Positions 52,276 to 60,380 of a DNA stretch of 64,000 nt are shown here, one piece after another; position 1 is the stretch's first letter, and each line of letters starts with the position of its first letter. Origin of the DNA: G963677915 sp963677915 (GTDB lineage: Bacteria; Bacillota; Clostridia; Lachnospirales; Vallitaleaceae); the NCBI GenBank assembly GCA_963677915.2, contig CAXXGE010000035.1:25570-89569 (forward strand). The letters are read 5' to 3'. The translations under genes were made by a program, and so were the position numbers. A model generated the notes under the pieces. It did no database searches, had not been told where the DNA came from, and saw only the letters and a program-made list of their open reading frames with translations.

Positions 52276-53103
52276 TTATCCTTTTACCGCTCCCGCTATC
52301 AAGCCTTTTTGAATTCTTTCGCTTGATATCAAGTATACAACAATTATTGGAACTGATGCAATCATCAGCCCCGCACCGATAACACCCCACTCAGTGATAT
52401 ATTCTCCCGTCAGAGAGTTGATTCCCACCGTCAGTGTTTTCAGTTCAGGTTTATTGATAAAAACAGTTGCCATCATCATTTCATTCCAGGAATTCTTGAA
52501 TGTTATGATGGTAATGGCTGCCAGTGCCGGTTTGATCAGCGGCAATACGATGACCTGAAATATTCTGTAGATACTGGCACCATCTATTGCTGCCGCTTCT
52601 TCCAATTCCCGTGGAATCGCAACAATAAAACCGGATATGATCATGATGGCCATGGATAGGCCAAAGGCCGTATACGGAAGCAAAAGGGCCATTCTCGTAT
52701 TTAGAATACCCAGACGCTTGATAACAATGAATAGTGGCAACAGCCCTGAATGGATGGGTATCATCAGCCCCATCAGAAAATATACATACGCCGCCCTTTT
52801 GAATCGCCAATTCATCCTTATAAGTGCATAAGTGACCATTGAAGCCATAATCAATACCAGTGCTACCGTTAGACCTGATAAAACGACACTATTGAAAAAG
52901 TATCGACCCACGCCACCTCTTGTAAAGGCAAACGTATAGTTCTCCCACATGAATGGTGACGGCAATGCAAAACTGTTGTCACTAAAAATCTGACTGTTGT
53001 CTTTTAGCGAAAACAACAGCAACCATACCAGAGGGATAATCTGGATAAATGCAATAACCACCAAAAAAAGATATTTGATTATAGCTTTCATATTTTTCAT
53101 CAT
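52276..53103 (-). CDS. sugar ABC transporter permease, MalG/UgpE type
   Basis: A 275-residue membrane permease with six hydrophobic segments and the EAA loop EEAAAIDGASIYRIFQVIVLPLIKP split over a short motif (ELEEAAAIDGAS). This half of a CUT1-family importer pairs with the permease at 53141. ATG 53103 follows GAGGTGG; the longer frame upstream overlaps that ribosome site. The histidine kinase gene follows 21 bases later. Confidence 0.93.
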   Translation of the reverse strand: MMKNMKAIIKYLFLVVIAFIQIIPLVWLLLFSLKDNSQIFSDNSFALPSPFMWENYTFAFTRGGVGRYFFNSVVLSGLTVALVLIMASMVTYALIRMNWRFKRAAYVYFLMGLMIPIHSGLLPLFIVIKRLGILNTRMALLLPYTAFGLSMAIMIISGFIVAIPRELEEAAAIDGASIYRIFQVIVLPLIKPALAAITIITFKNSWNEMMMATVFINKPELKTLTVGINSLTGEYITEWGVIGAGLMIASVPIIVVYLISSERIQKGLIAGAVKG

Positions 53104-53140
53104 TTTCTTACACCACCTCATTGAGATATGTTCCACTTAA

Positions 53141-54034
53141 TTAATTGCCTACATATTCTTCTGATTTTCTGAATATCCATTGAATACACAATGTTAGAAC
53201 CATACATTCAATGAAGATGAAAAATCCAATGGTACTGCCCAGCGAATACCGTCCTCTCATGAACAATATATCAATAAGCAAAGTACTTGGTACTTCCGTT
53301 GCATGCAACGGTCCCCCATTAGTCATTACATAAATAATATCGAACACCTTCATGGATCCGACAACCGCAAATGTACTGCAGATTTTCAGTATCGGTGTCA
53401 GCAAAGGGATTCTAATCAGCAAATTCAGTTTCCAGCCTGTCGCTCCATCGATCTTAGCCGATTCAACAATACTGTCAGGTATGTTCTTGATTCCGGCATA
53501 AAGCAATAGCATGTAATAGCCTGAAAACTGAAATATTATTGGAACAATCACTGCCAACATGGCCTTATCCGGCTCAGCCAACCACGAACTCCTATATGCT
53601 CCCAATCCTATCAGTTCTAAAAACTGATTCAGCATTCCATACTTGGGATGATACAATTTCATCCACAACTGACCGATAACAACTGCAGACAGAATAAATG
53701 GTATAAAATAAACGGTTCTGAAGAATTTTTCACCTTTTACACCCTCAGCCAACAAAAGTGCAAGTATCAGTCCCAACGGTATCTGGACAAACAACGATGC
53801 CAATGCAATCTTGACAGCATTGAATATCGCCAGTACAAATCCTATATCCGCCTTGCCAAACAGTTCAACATAATTCTTGAAGCCGTTAAACACAGGCTGA
53901 CCAATGCCATCCCATGAAAACAAGCTATAGTAAAAGGACATGACAACAGGTATGACAACAACGACAGAAAATATGATAAAAGATGGCACTACGAATATCA
54001 TAATTGCCACTTTGTTCGAAAATGTTTTTTTCAT
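53141..54034 (-). CDS. sugar ABC transporter permease, MalF/UgpA type
   Basis: A 297-residue CUT1-family permease with six membrane segments; the EAA-type loop is SIVESAKIDGATGWKLNLLI. Typical C-terminus with TIGFFIFIECMVLTLCIQW. First permease after the binding protein. No ATPase gene accompanies the operon, so a shared MsmX/UgpC-like ATPase is probably used. Confidence 0.94.
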   Translation of the reverse strand: MKKTFSNKVAIMIFVVPSFIIFSVVVVIPVVMSFYYSLFSWDGIGQPVFNGFKNYVELFGKADIGFVLAIFNAVKIALASLFVQIPLGLILALLLAEGVKGEKFFRTVYFIPFILSAVVIGQLWMKLYHPKYGMLNQFLELIGLGAYRSSWLAEPDKAMLAVIVPIIFQFSGYYMLLLYAGIKNIPDSIVESAKIDGATGWKLNLLIRIPLLTPILKICSTFAVVGSMKVFDIIYVMTNGGPLHATEVPSTLLIDILFMRGRYSLGSTIGFFIFIECMVLTLCIQWIFRKSEEYVGN

Positions 54035-54052
54035 CTAAACCGCCTTCCAAAT

Positions 54053-54082
54053 ATCACCTAGACCGATTTCAGTCTAGGTGAT
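54053..54082 (-). promoter_or_regulatory. intercistronic stem-loop after the binding-protein gene
   Basis: A perfect 11-bp stem (54053-54063 with 54072-54082) lies between the binding protein and the first permease. The tail is not T-rich enough for a full terminator; such structures commonly protect the binding-protein mRNA and lower permease expression. Confidence 0.65.
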
Positions 54083-54090
54083 AAAATGAA

Positions 54091-55428
54091 CTACTTATTA
54101 CTGCTTATTGCTTTCATACCTTCAATGTATTCTTCAGGTGACTTCGCGCCTGCAAACAACTCAAGCGCCAGGTTTTTATGCGTTTGTGCATCGTCACCAT
54201 TCATATAGGTATCCCACCAAATGACAAAGCCCTCTGAATCGGCATACAATTCATACAAATCACCAAATACAGGTGCCATCTTCGAATAGTCTTTCTCTAC
54301 ATTCCAAACAGGGAATATTGTCGTATCACTTTCACATAGCAGCTTGGTGAATCGCTCAACCACCCATACCGATTCTTCCTTATACTTAGTTGTACTGGAT
54401 ACCATGTATCCGTCACCGGTTCCACCGAGTATATCCTTATCATGGCCATACCCAACACCCGGGAATCTCTTGACCACAAGATTTTCTCCTGACGGTTTCT
54501 CCGGATCCGCAAATGCCGACGCTAACCAACTACCCATGAAATACATTGGGACATTGCCATTCATGAATTCAGCATCCGCCTCAGGATTGTCCAGTCCGAC
54601 CGCACCTTCAACAAAGGCATCGGCATCAACCAGTTCTTTTAACTTCAGAGCCGCATCCATGAATACTTGCTGGTCAAAGGATGCTTCCTTTTTAAGCGCA
54701 CTGATTGAAGCCTCTGCACCTGCCGTTTGAATCGCAAGCATATCGTATATCCACATTACCGGCCAGATACGTTTACCAGGTGCCACAATCGGCCTGATTC
54801 CTGCTGCATTGAACGCATCAACCGCAACCAGCAATTCCTCATATGTATCAGGAATCTTGATGCCGTATTCATCAAACATGGCTCCATTGCAATAGAATAC
54901 ACCCATCTTGACTTCAACAGGCAATGCATAAATGCCATCATATGCACCATTGCCAGACTGAATAGCGCCCATATTCATATTATCCATTGCATCTTGACTC
55001 AGGTAGTCATCCAGCTTCAGCACACTGCCTGAATCAACAAAGCCTTGGGAATAACCCGGCAGCCAAGTATAGAAGATATCCGGCATTTCATTAGCTGCGA
55101 CAGCTGTCTTGATTTTTGTCTTATATGCATCACCGGCAGCTGAGCTCAAGTTGATCTTTATATCCGGACGTTCAGACTCGATGGTCTTAATCGCATTTTC
55201 AATTGCGGCACTAAGTTTATCATCCCCTTGGGAAGCGATGTTCCAAAATTCGATTTCAATGACTTCTTTTGTTTCTGTAGTTTCTTTCCCTTCTCCAGTG
55301 TTTACTGAGTCAGTACTTTCGGTCTTGTCCGCGCCCCCCTGTTCAGTTTCATTGCCACAGCCGACTATCGAAACAACCATAGTCAACACAAGTAATAATA
55401 CCCCTAAGTTTGTTCTAACCTTCTTCAT
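54091..55428 (-). CDS. extracellular sugar-binding lipoprotein (CUT1 ABC transporter)
   Basis: A 445-residue lipoprotein. The signal peptide MKKVRTNLGVLLLVLTMVV ends with the lipobox SIVGC (Cys24), followed by a Thr/Glu-rich linker (about 27-58) and a family 1 solute-binding fold (EIEFWNIASQGD at the start of the mature domain, DIFYTWLPGYSQGFVDSG). ATG 55428 follows AGGAG. It heads the operon that ends with the GH3 gene, so its ligand is probably the oligosaccharide the GH3 enzyme splits. Confidence 0.93.
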   Translation of the reverse strand: MKKVRTNLGVLLLVLTMVVSIVGCGNETEQGGADKTESTDSVNTGEGKETTETKEVIEIEFWNIASQGDDKLSAAIENAIKTIESERPDIKINLSSAAGDAYKTKIKTAVAANEMPDIFYTWLPGYSQGFVDSGSVLKLDDYLSQDAMDNMNMGAIQSGNGAYDGIYALPVEVKMGVFYCNGAMFDEYGIKIPDTYEELLVAVDAFNAAGIRPIVAPGKRIWPVMWIYDMLAIQTAGAEASISALKKEASFDQQVFMDAALKLKELVDADAFVEGAVGLDNPEADAEFMNGNVPMYFMGSWLASAFADPEKPSGENLVVKRFPGVGYGHDKDILGGTGDGYMVSSTTKYKEESVWVVERFTKLLCESDTTIFPVWNVEKDYSKMAPVFGDLYELYADSEGFVIWWDTYMNGDDAQTHKNLALELFAGAKSPEEYIEGMKAISSNK

Positions 55429-55741
55429 ATGGACTCCTTTCAAAGTTCAATCGTTTTGATTCATCTATATCATAACATGTATTTATACCCAACCATTCTA
55501 ACGATATTGACTAAAATCATAGTCATATTTACCATATGATTTAATGCTAAATGCGAGAACATTGGCGGGCAATTTCCATCTATGATTGTCACTGGCAATA
55601 TGTGTAATATAATAAACAAATAGATCCGCATAGAAGTCAGGGGTTATTTCAGAATATCATATGATTTCCGAAACAACCCCTTAAGTATCAATATCGTTTT
55701 CATATAGCAGTGCTATGAAAATCCCTTATACAATCCATTCT
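55429..55741. other. intergenic region between two ABC operons
   Basis: This 313-base AT-rich region holds the 3' end structures of the 55.7-60 kb operon (hairpin 55639-55681, and a smaller one near 55700-55722) and, nearer 55428, the undefined promoter of the sugar-binding operon. A TATGAT -10-like box lies near 55467 on the minus strand, but no matching -35 is clear. No gene is seen. Confidence 0.5.
55639..55681 (-). terminator. hairpin ending the SsuABC-like operon
   Basis: An interrupted palindrome, AGGGGTT-TTTC ... GAAA-AACCCCT, spans 55639-55681, about 60 bases after the last ATPase gene. No long T-run follows. Confidence 0.5.
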
Positions 55742-56485
55742 TTACCACCATTTAATCAAATCCGTCACTTTATTCCTAAGGTCTACAAAATCAGCATCTG
55801 CAACTTTACGCGGTCTTGGCAATTCGTTCTGAATCTCCGCCTTCACCGAAGTCGGTTTGTTGGTCAAAACCAGAATCCTATCACTGAGATAAACCGCTTC
55901 TTCAATATTATGTGTGATGAATATGATGGTCGTTCCTGTTTTTTCCCATAATTTAATCAGTTCATCTTCCAGTTTATATTTAAGGTTCAAGTCCAGCTGT
56001 CCATACGGTTCATCCATAAGCAGCAGTTCAGGTTCTGTGGCAAACGCTCGAGCGATGACCACACGCTGCAGCATGCTGGCTGAAAGTTCACTAGGGTAGT
56101 AATTCCTGAATTCACCGAGGCTGACAATGTCAATGACCTCATCCACTTGACGTTTAATGGTATTCTTGTCTGCACCTTTGATCTTCAATCCATATGCAAT
56201 ATTCTGCTCAACTGTCAGCCACGGCATGGTAGAATACTCCTGAAGGATATATGCAAGATGATGCTTTGTAGGATCCACCGTTTCTCCATCAATCAGTATC
56301 TGACCGCTGTTGGTCCCGATTATTTTTGTCATGCTGTTCAGAAATGTTGTTTTCCCACAGCCTGTAGGCCCTACGATAACAAGGAATTCTCCTTTTTTGA
56401 CAGAAAAGGAGATGTCATCAAGCACCAGCAGGTCACCATATTTTTTCGTCAAATTCTCTACAACAACTTTATCGCTATTCAACAC
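55742..56485 (-). CDS. ABC transporter ATPase, SsuB/TauB type, degenerate signature motif
   Basis: A 247-residue ATPase. Walker A is canonical (GPTGCGKTT), Walker B is LLLMDEPYGQLD, and the H-loop has its histidine (FITHNIEEAV). The signature motif is degenerate: SELSASMLQR instead of LSGGMxQR (Ala136, Ser137 replace the glycines). It overlaps functionally with the ATPase at 56493; together they probably form a heterodimer. Start is GTG 56485 or TTG 56482, close to AGGTGG. Confidence 0.93.
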   Translation of the reverse strand: MLNSDKVVVENLTKKYGDLLVLDDISFSVKKGEFLVIVGPTGCGKTTFLNSMTKIIGTNSGQILIDGETVDPTKHHLAYILQEYSTMPWLTVEQNIAYGLKIKGADKNTIKRQVDEVIDIVSLGEFRNYYPSELSASMLQRVVIARAFATEPELLLMDEPYGQLDLNLKYKLEDELIKLWEKTGTTIIFITHNIEEAVYLSDRILVLTNKPTSVKAEIQNELPRPRKVADADFVDLRNKVTDLIKWW

Positions 56486-56492
56486 AATCCAC

Positions 56493-57275
56493 CTACACTT
56501 TCATCCGAACATCAACAAGCGCGCTTATCTCCTCACGGAGTGCCAAAAACTCTTCATCCATCATGTTTCTTGGGCGGGGAAGATCAATCTTGTATTCCTT
56601 CAGTACGACTGCCGGACATTCTGTCAAGATGATGATGCGGTCTGCCAGATAAATGGCTTCTTCCACGTTATTCGTCACAAACAGCACGGTCCGCTTTTCC
56701 TTATCCCAGATACGTTCGACTTCTTCTTCCATCATGTAACGTGTCTGTGCATCAAGGTGTCCAAATGGCTCATCCATCAGGATGATCTCAGGATCATTGC
56801 AGTAGGCTCTTGCGATACCAACACGTTGACGCATGCCTCCGGACAATTTGATTGGATGGTGTTTCTCGAATCCCTTTAATCCGACCAGGTCAATGTAATA
56901 TTGTGCCTTTTTTCTTCTTTCCGCTTTCGATACGCCTCTTGCTTTTGGTCCGAACTCTACATTTCCCATAGTTGTGAGCCACGGGAACAGTTCTGTTGTC
57001 TGATATACCATTCCCACTTTGGGATTGAAACCCCTGCTCTCTTTTCCATCGATATAGATCTTGCCTTCTGTCACTTTTTCAAGGCCTGCCAACAATTTCA
57101 ACAACGTTGTCTTACCACACTGACCGGCTCCGAAGATAACGATGAACTCATTCTTATAAACATCCAGATTAATCTGCTCGATCACTTCATTATCTGTTTT
57201 CTCTCCAAAAAATGTTTTCTTGATATTCTCAAACCTGATTTCAGGCACTTCCTTTAACTGCCGTGTACCGCCCAT
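56493..57275 (-). CDS. ABC transporter ATPase, SsuB/TauB type, H-loop histidine replaced
   Basis: A 260-residue ATPase. The signature is canonical (KLSGGMRQRVGIARA) and Walker B is IILMDEPFGHLD, but Walker A reads GAGQCGKTT, with Gln where Ser/Asn/Gly is usual, and the H-loop reads FVTNNVEEAIY, with Asn202 in place of the switch histidine. ATG 57275 lies inside the end of the permease gene (coupled). Together with 55742 it probably makes one functional and one degenerate ATP site. Confidence 0.93.
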   Translation of the reverse strand: MGGTRQLKEVPEIRFENIKKTFFGEKTDNEVIEQINLDVYKNEFIVIFGAGQCGKTTLLKLLAGLEKVTEGKIYIDGKESRGFNPKVGMVYQTTELFPWLTTMGNVEFGPKARGVSKAERRKKAQYYIDLVGLKGFEKHHPIKLSGGMRQRVGIARAYCNDPEIILMDEPFGHLDAQTRYMMEEEVERIWDKEKRTVLFVTNNVEEAIYLADRIIILTECPAVVLKEYKIDLPRPRNMMDEEFLALREEISALVDVRMKV

Positions 57276-58042
57276 GAGCAAAGTCTCCTTTCAACTTCAC
57301 GAATGAATGTTGCCAAAAATAAGCCGACCAGGCCAATGGATATCATTCCGATGACATTGTTGACCATCTTTCCCGTCTGCATTCCCGACAAAATAAGCCA
57401 GCCTGCGCCTTCAGTCGCAGTAATCATTTCTGCTGCCAGTACAGCCATCCAGCTGGTCGCAAGAGATGTCTGCAAGCCTGCGAATATATACGGCACTGCT
57501 GCAGGCAGTATGATCTTCATGAAGATCTGATTATCTTTGGCGCCAAGCACCTTCGCCACGCCAATCAGCTCCTGACGCACCTGCTGAGCGCCTGCATATG
57601 AATTCATCACCATCTGCGAGAAACCGCCTACGAAGATAATGAAGTAGATTGTCGAATTCCCTATGCCCAGCCACATGATTGCGATAGGTATCCATGCGAT
57701 TCCAGGTATCGGTCGGATGATGGCAAACAACGGCCTTATGATTGCATTTGCCATCTTGGAATACCCCATCGTCAATCCTACGATAGTGCCGGCAATTGAA
57801 GATAGGATATACCCGACTGCCACACGCACCAGGCTGATACCAATATGTCCGGGCAATGCATATTTACCAATCGGAATATAAAATGCTTGGATAAACTTAG
57901 GCAGCGATACATCTGGTGAAGGAAACACAATGCCAAACTTGGTGAAAGTGGAGGCGACATACCAGATGAAAGTGAATGCCAATATTCCTGCCGCACCATA
58001 AACGATACTGTTTCGTAATTCCTTGCTTAAAATGTTGTTCAT
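57254..58042 (-). CDS. ABC transporter permease, SsuC/TauC type
   Basis: A 262-residue permease of the nitrate/sulfonate/taurine class with six membrane segments and the loop motif ELIGVAKVLGAKDNQIFMKI. It starts one base after the first permease's stop and overlaps the next ATPase gene by 22 bases. Its partner permease at 58044 is homologous, so the pore is probably a heterodimer. Confidence 0.93.
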   Translation of the reverse strand: MNNILSKELRNSIVYGAAGILAFTFIWYVASTFTKFGIVFPSPDVSLPKFIQAFYIPIGKYALPGHIGISLVRVAVGYILSSIAGTIVGLTMGYSKMANAIIRPLFAIIRPIPGIAWIPIAIMWLGIGNSTIYFIIFVGGFSQMVMNSYAGAQQVRQELIGVAKVLGAKDNQIFMKIILPAAVPYIFAGLQTSLATSWMAVLAAEMITATEGAGWLILSGMQTGKMVNNVIGMISIGLVGLFLATFIREVERRLCSWAVHGS

Positions 58043-58043
58043 A

Positions 58044-58817
58044 TCATCGTCCCCCTTTTACCAATTTCTTTTCAGCATATCCAAGGATTGATGATAGCAT
58101 GGCACCGAAGACTCCAATTACCAGCACTCCGACGAATACCACATCTATACGGCCGACAAGTCTGGCAGTCTGTATCATATAACCCAGTCCTTTTGTTGAA
58201 GCAATCAGCTCTGCTGCCACCAATGAGACCCATGATCCATTGAGCGCCACTCTGAATCCAGTGAATATCATGGGACCTGCCGTTGGGATGGCAACAGTGA
58301 ACAGCATTTGCCGACGCTTGGCGCCAAAAGTCTGTGACACCCAGAGGTGAACAGGGTTTGTTTGTTTGATGCCACTATACGAATTGATGATAGCCGGCAT
58401 GACGGATGCAATGAATATGACGGATACTTTTGACATGATGCCAAGCCCGAATAGCGCGAGCATGACAGGCACCCATCCAACCGGAGGTATGGGTTTGATC
58501 AAGTCAAACAACGGTTTGAAGAAAAGGTCCACTTTCTTGAACCACGCCATACATATGCCGATGGGTGTTCCTATCCCTAGCCCCATAAGGAAACCAAGAA
58601 GAGCCTCCTTGAGGCTGATTAGTATATGCTGATGCAAGAGTGCGCCGTCAGGATTCTTATTGGCCAACTTGTAGATGAATGTGTCCAACAGAACAATCGG
58701 ACTCGGCAGTTTCTTCTCCGGTATCAGATGAAAGGTTCCCGTCAGAAGCTGCCACAATATAAAAAAGATGATTAGCGATACAATTGATATCACTGAATAT
58801 TTCGTTTTTTCTCTCAT
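58044..58817 (-). CDS. ABC transporter permease, SsuC/TauC type
   Basis: A 257-residue permease, six membrane segments, starting MREKTKYSVISIVSLIIFFI. The cytoplasmic loop with HLWVSQTFGAKRRQMLFTVA corresponds to the EAA motif. ATG 58817 follows GGTGAG at short spacing; GTG codons four residues upstream are alternatives. Second gene of the operon, after the binding protein. Confidence 0.92.
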   Translation of the reverse strand: MREKTKYSVISIVSLIIFFILWQLLTGTFHLIPEKKLPSPIVLLDTFIYKLANKNPDGALLHQHILISLKEALLGFLMGLGIGTPIGICMAWFKKVDLFFKPLFDLIKPIPPVGWVPVMLALFGLGIMSKVSVIFIASVMPAIINSYSGIKQTNPVHLWVSQTFGAKRRQMLFTVAIPTAGPMIFTGFRVALNGSWVSLVAAELIASTKGLGYMIQTARLVGRIDVVFVGVLVIGVFGAMLSSILGYAEKKLVKGGR

Positions 58818-58884
58818 TATTCTCACCACATTTCATTTGATTGTTATGATATTTTACTATTCTCCATTTGCTATGCCTATGAAG

Positions 58885-58914
58885 CGAGGTGCCAATTTAT
58901 GAATTGGCACCTCG
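58885..58914 (-). promoter_or_regulatory. intercistronic stem-loop after the second binding-protein gene
   Basis: A perfect 13-bp stem (58885-58897 with 58902-58914, four-base loop) without a T-run, between the binding-protein and permease genes: same position and probable role as the stem-loop at 54053. Confidence 0.7.
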
Positions 58915-58946
58915 TCATCAAATGCATGTTGTTCCAATCGATAGTA

Positions 58947-60035
58947 CTATTCGCTTAATGCCTCTTTCCAGATATCATCTTTGATATTGGCTTTGAACAT
59001 ATCAAGCTGTGATGGTTCCACCTTTCCGGTCATAGCAAAGAAGTCCGCAATTTTCCCTTCACTGCTGCCGTAATCCAAGGCTTTCTGAGCTTCGGATGTG
59101 ATGAGAATGCGCATTTCAGCTTCCTGTCGAGCTGTTTCTTCAGTCGTTTCCTTGCCGCATTCTTCATACCATTTCAAGATCTGCTGCACCTTCAGGTCAT
59201 GGTCAGCCTCAAGTTCATCTGCTGCACGATAAACCAGTTCCATGTATTTAACCAATGCTTCCCGTTTGTTTTCATACGCATCCTTTGACGCGATGACATC
59301 TCCCATCGAACTGGTGAAGTTGCGCAGATTTGCAATTTCTTTCCAGCCATGCTCTTCACCGACAGTCAATGACCAAGGTGTAGGCAATGCAAGGATATCA
59401 GCTTCTCCAAGCAGGAATGTCTGCAATCCTGATTGATAGTCCATCGGCACCAGGTTGACATCGTCAGTGCTCAACCCGATTTTTTCAAGATATTCCAATA
59501 CCATCTGATGCAAAGATGTACCGGCTGCATAGAGAATGGTCGTGCCTTTAACTGTGTCCGGATCTCCATAAACCTCAGGATATGTTGGATTGAATCCTTG
59601 CACGCCAAGAATCGAACTGTCCGGGCGGACAAAGAGTGTATCACCACCGGTATCCTCGTAGTTGCCGATAATCTTCGCATCGTTATTGATGACTCCGAAT
59701 ACATATGCTGCTCCTTGGAAACCCACATCCCAAATTCCTGCAGCCAACGCTTCATTGGCCGGAGCCCCTGAAGCATAGGTCTGGTACTCGATATCCAGAC
59801 CGGCTTCTTCCGGCCAGCCTTGGTCGCGTACATACATACAAAGAACGCCATTGAAGGTAGCCATCGTTTGTACTGTCAGTTTTTCCATTTGTTTTTGTTC
59901 TGCTGTTTCTTCAGATGCCTTGTCGCTGGTTGTTTGGTTTTCTTCAGAAGCACTTTCCGAAGCGGGTGAACTGCCGCAGGCAGTCATTGAAATCAGTAAT
60001 GCAATCATTAACAGTATCGCTAAGATTCTTTTCAT
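58947..60035 (-). CDS. SsuA/NMT1-like substrate-binding lipoprotein
   Basis: A 362-residue lipoprotein with signal peptide MKRILAILLMIALLISM and lipobox TAC (about Cys20), a Ser/Glu-rich linker, then an NMT1/SsuA-type fold (TVQTMATFNGVLCMYVRDQG, YASGAPANEALAAGIWDVGF). The family binds sulfonates, taurine, nitrate, thiamine precursors and other small anions or aromatics; the ligand cannot be read here. ATG 60035 follows AGGAG. First gene of a five-gene operon (binding protein, two permeases, two ATPases). Confidence 0.9.
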   Translation of the reverse strand: MKRILAILLMIALLISMTACGSSPASESASEENQTTSDKASEETAEQKQMEKLTVQTMATFNGVLCMYVRDQGWPEEAGLDIEYQTYASGAPANEALAAGIWDVGFQGAAYVFGVINNDAKIIGNYEDTGGDTLFVRPDSSILGVQGFNPTYPEVYGDPDTVKGTTILYAAGTSLHQMVLEYLEKIGLSTDDVNLVPMDYQSGLQTFLLGEADILALPTPWSLTVGEEHGWKEIANLRNFTSSMGDVIASKDAYENKREALVKYMELVYRAADELEADHDLKVQQILKWYEECGKETTEETARQEAEMRILITSEAQKALDYGSSEGKIADFFAMTGKVEPSQLDMFKANIKDDIWKEALSE

Positions 60036-60380
60036 AATATGTTCTCCTTCTCCTGTTTTACATTTCCGGACTTCGATCGAAGTAACAAACCGCAACACTA
60101 AGTGATACTCTTAGTATACCTGTCATCAACCATCTGTTGAAGCCTCTAAGACGACCAAACCTGTCACTTATCTGTAGCTGCTCGGATTCCAAGCTGCCTG
60201 ATTATTGCCAAATCCTTGTTTATCATTTGCCATCGATGACAGAGAAGTGCTAATCCATATACCAATTTGTGTTACTATGTGTCATAATCATACATTTACA
60301 TTTTTTAAACGCTGAAGTACTATATTTATATGGATATTCAAACGTTACTGGGCAAAACACTTCTAGAAAAGGATTGCTTT
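60036..60380. other. divergent regulatory region between binding protein and histidine kinase
   Basis: On the minus strand a promoter-like TTCAAC (60136-60141) and TATACT (60113-60118) are 17 bases apart; the palindrome ATACT-CTT-AGTAT (60105-60117) covers the -10, and a 14-bp perfect palindrome ACTTCGATCGAAGT lies at 60070-60083 in the leader. Both are candidate operators. Toward the kinase gene the sequence is AT-rich with no clear promoter, and no gene is seen. Confidence 0.45.
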
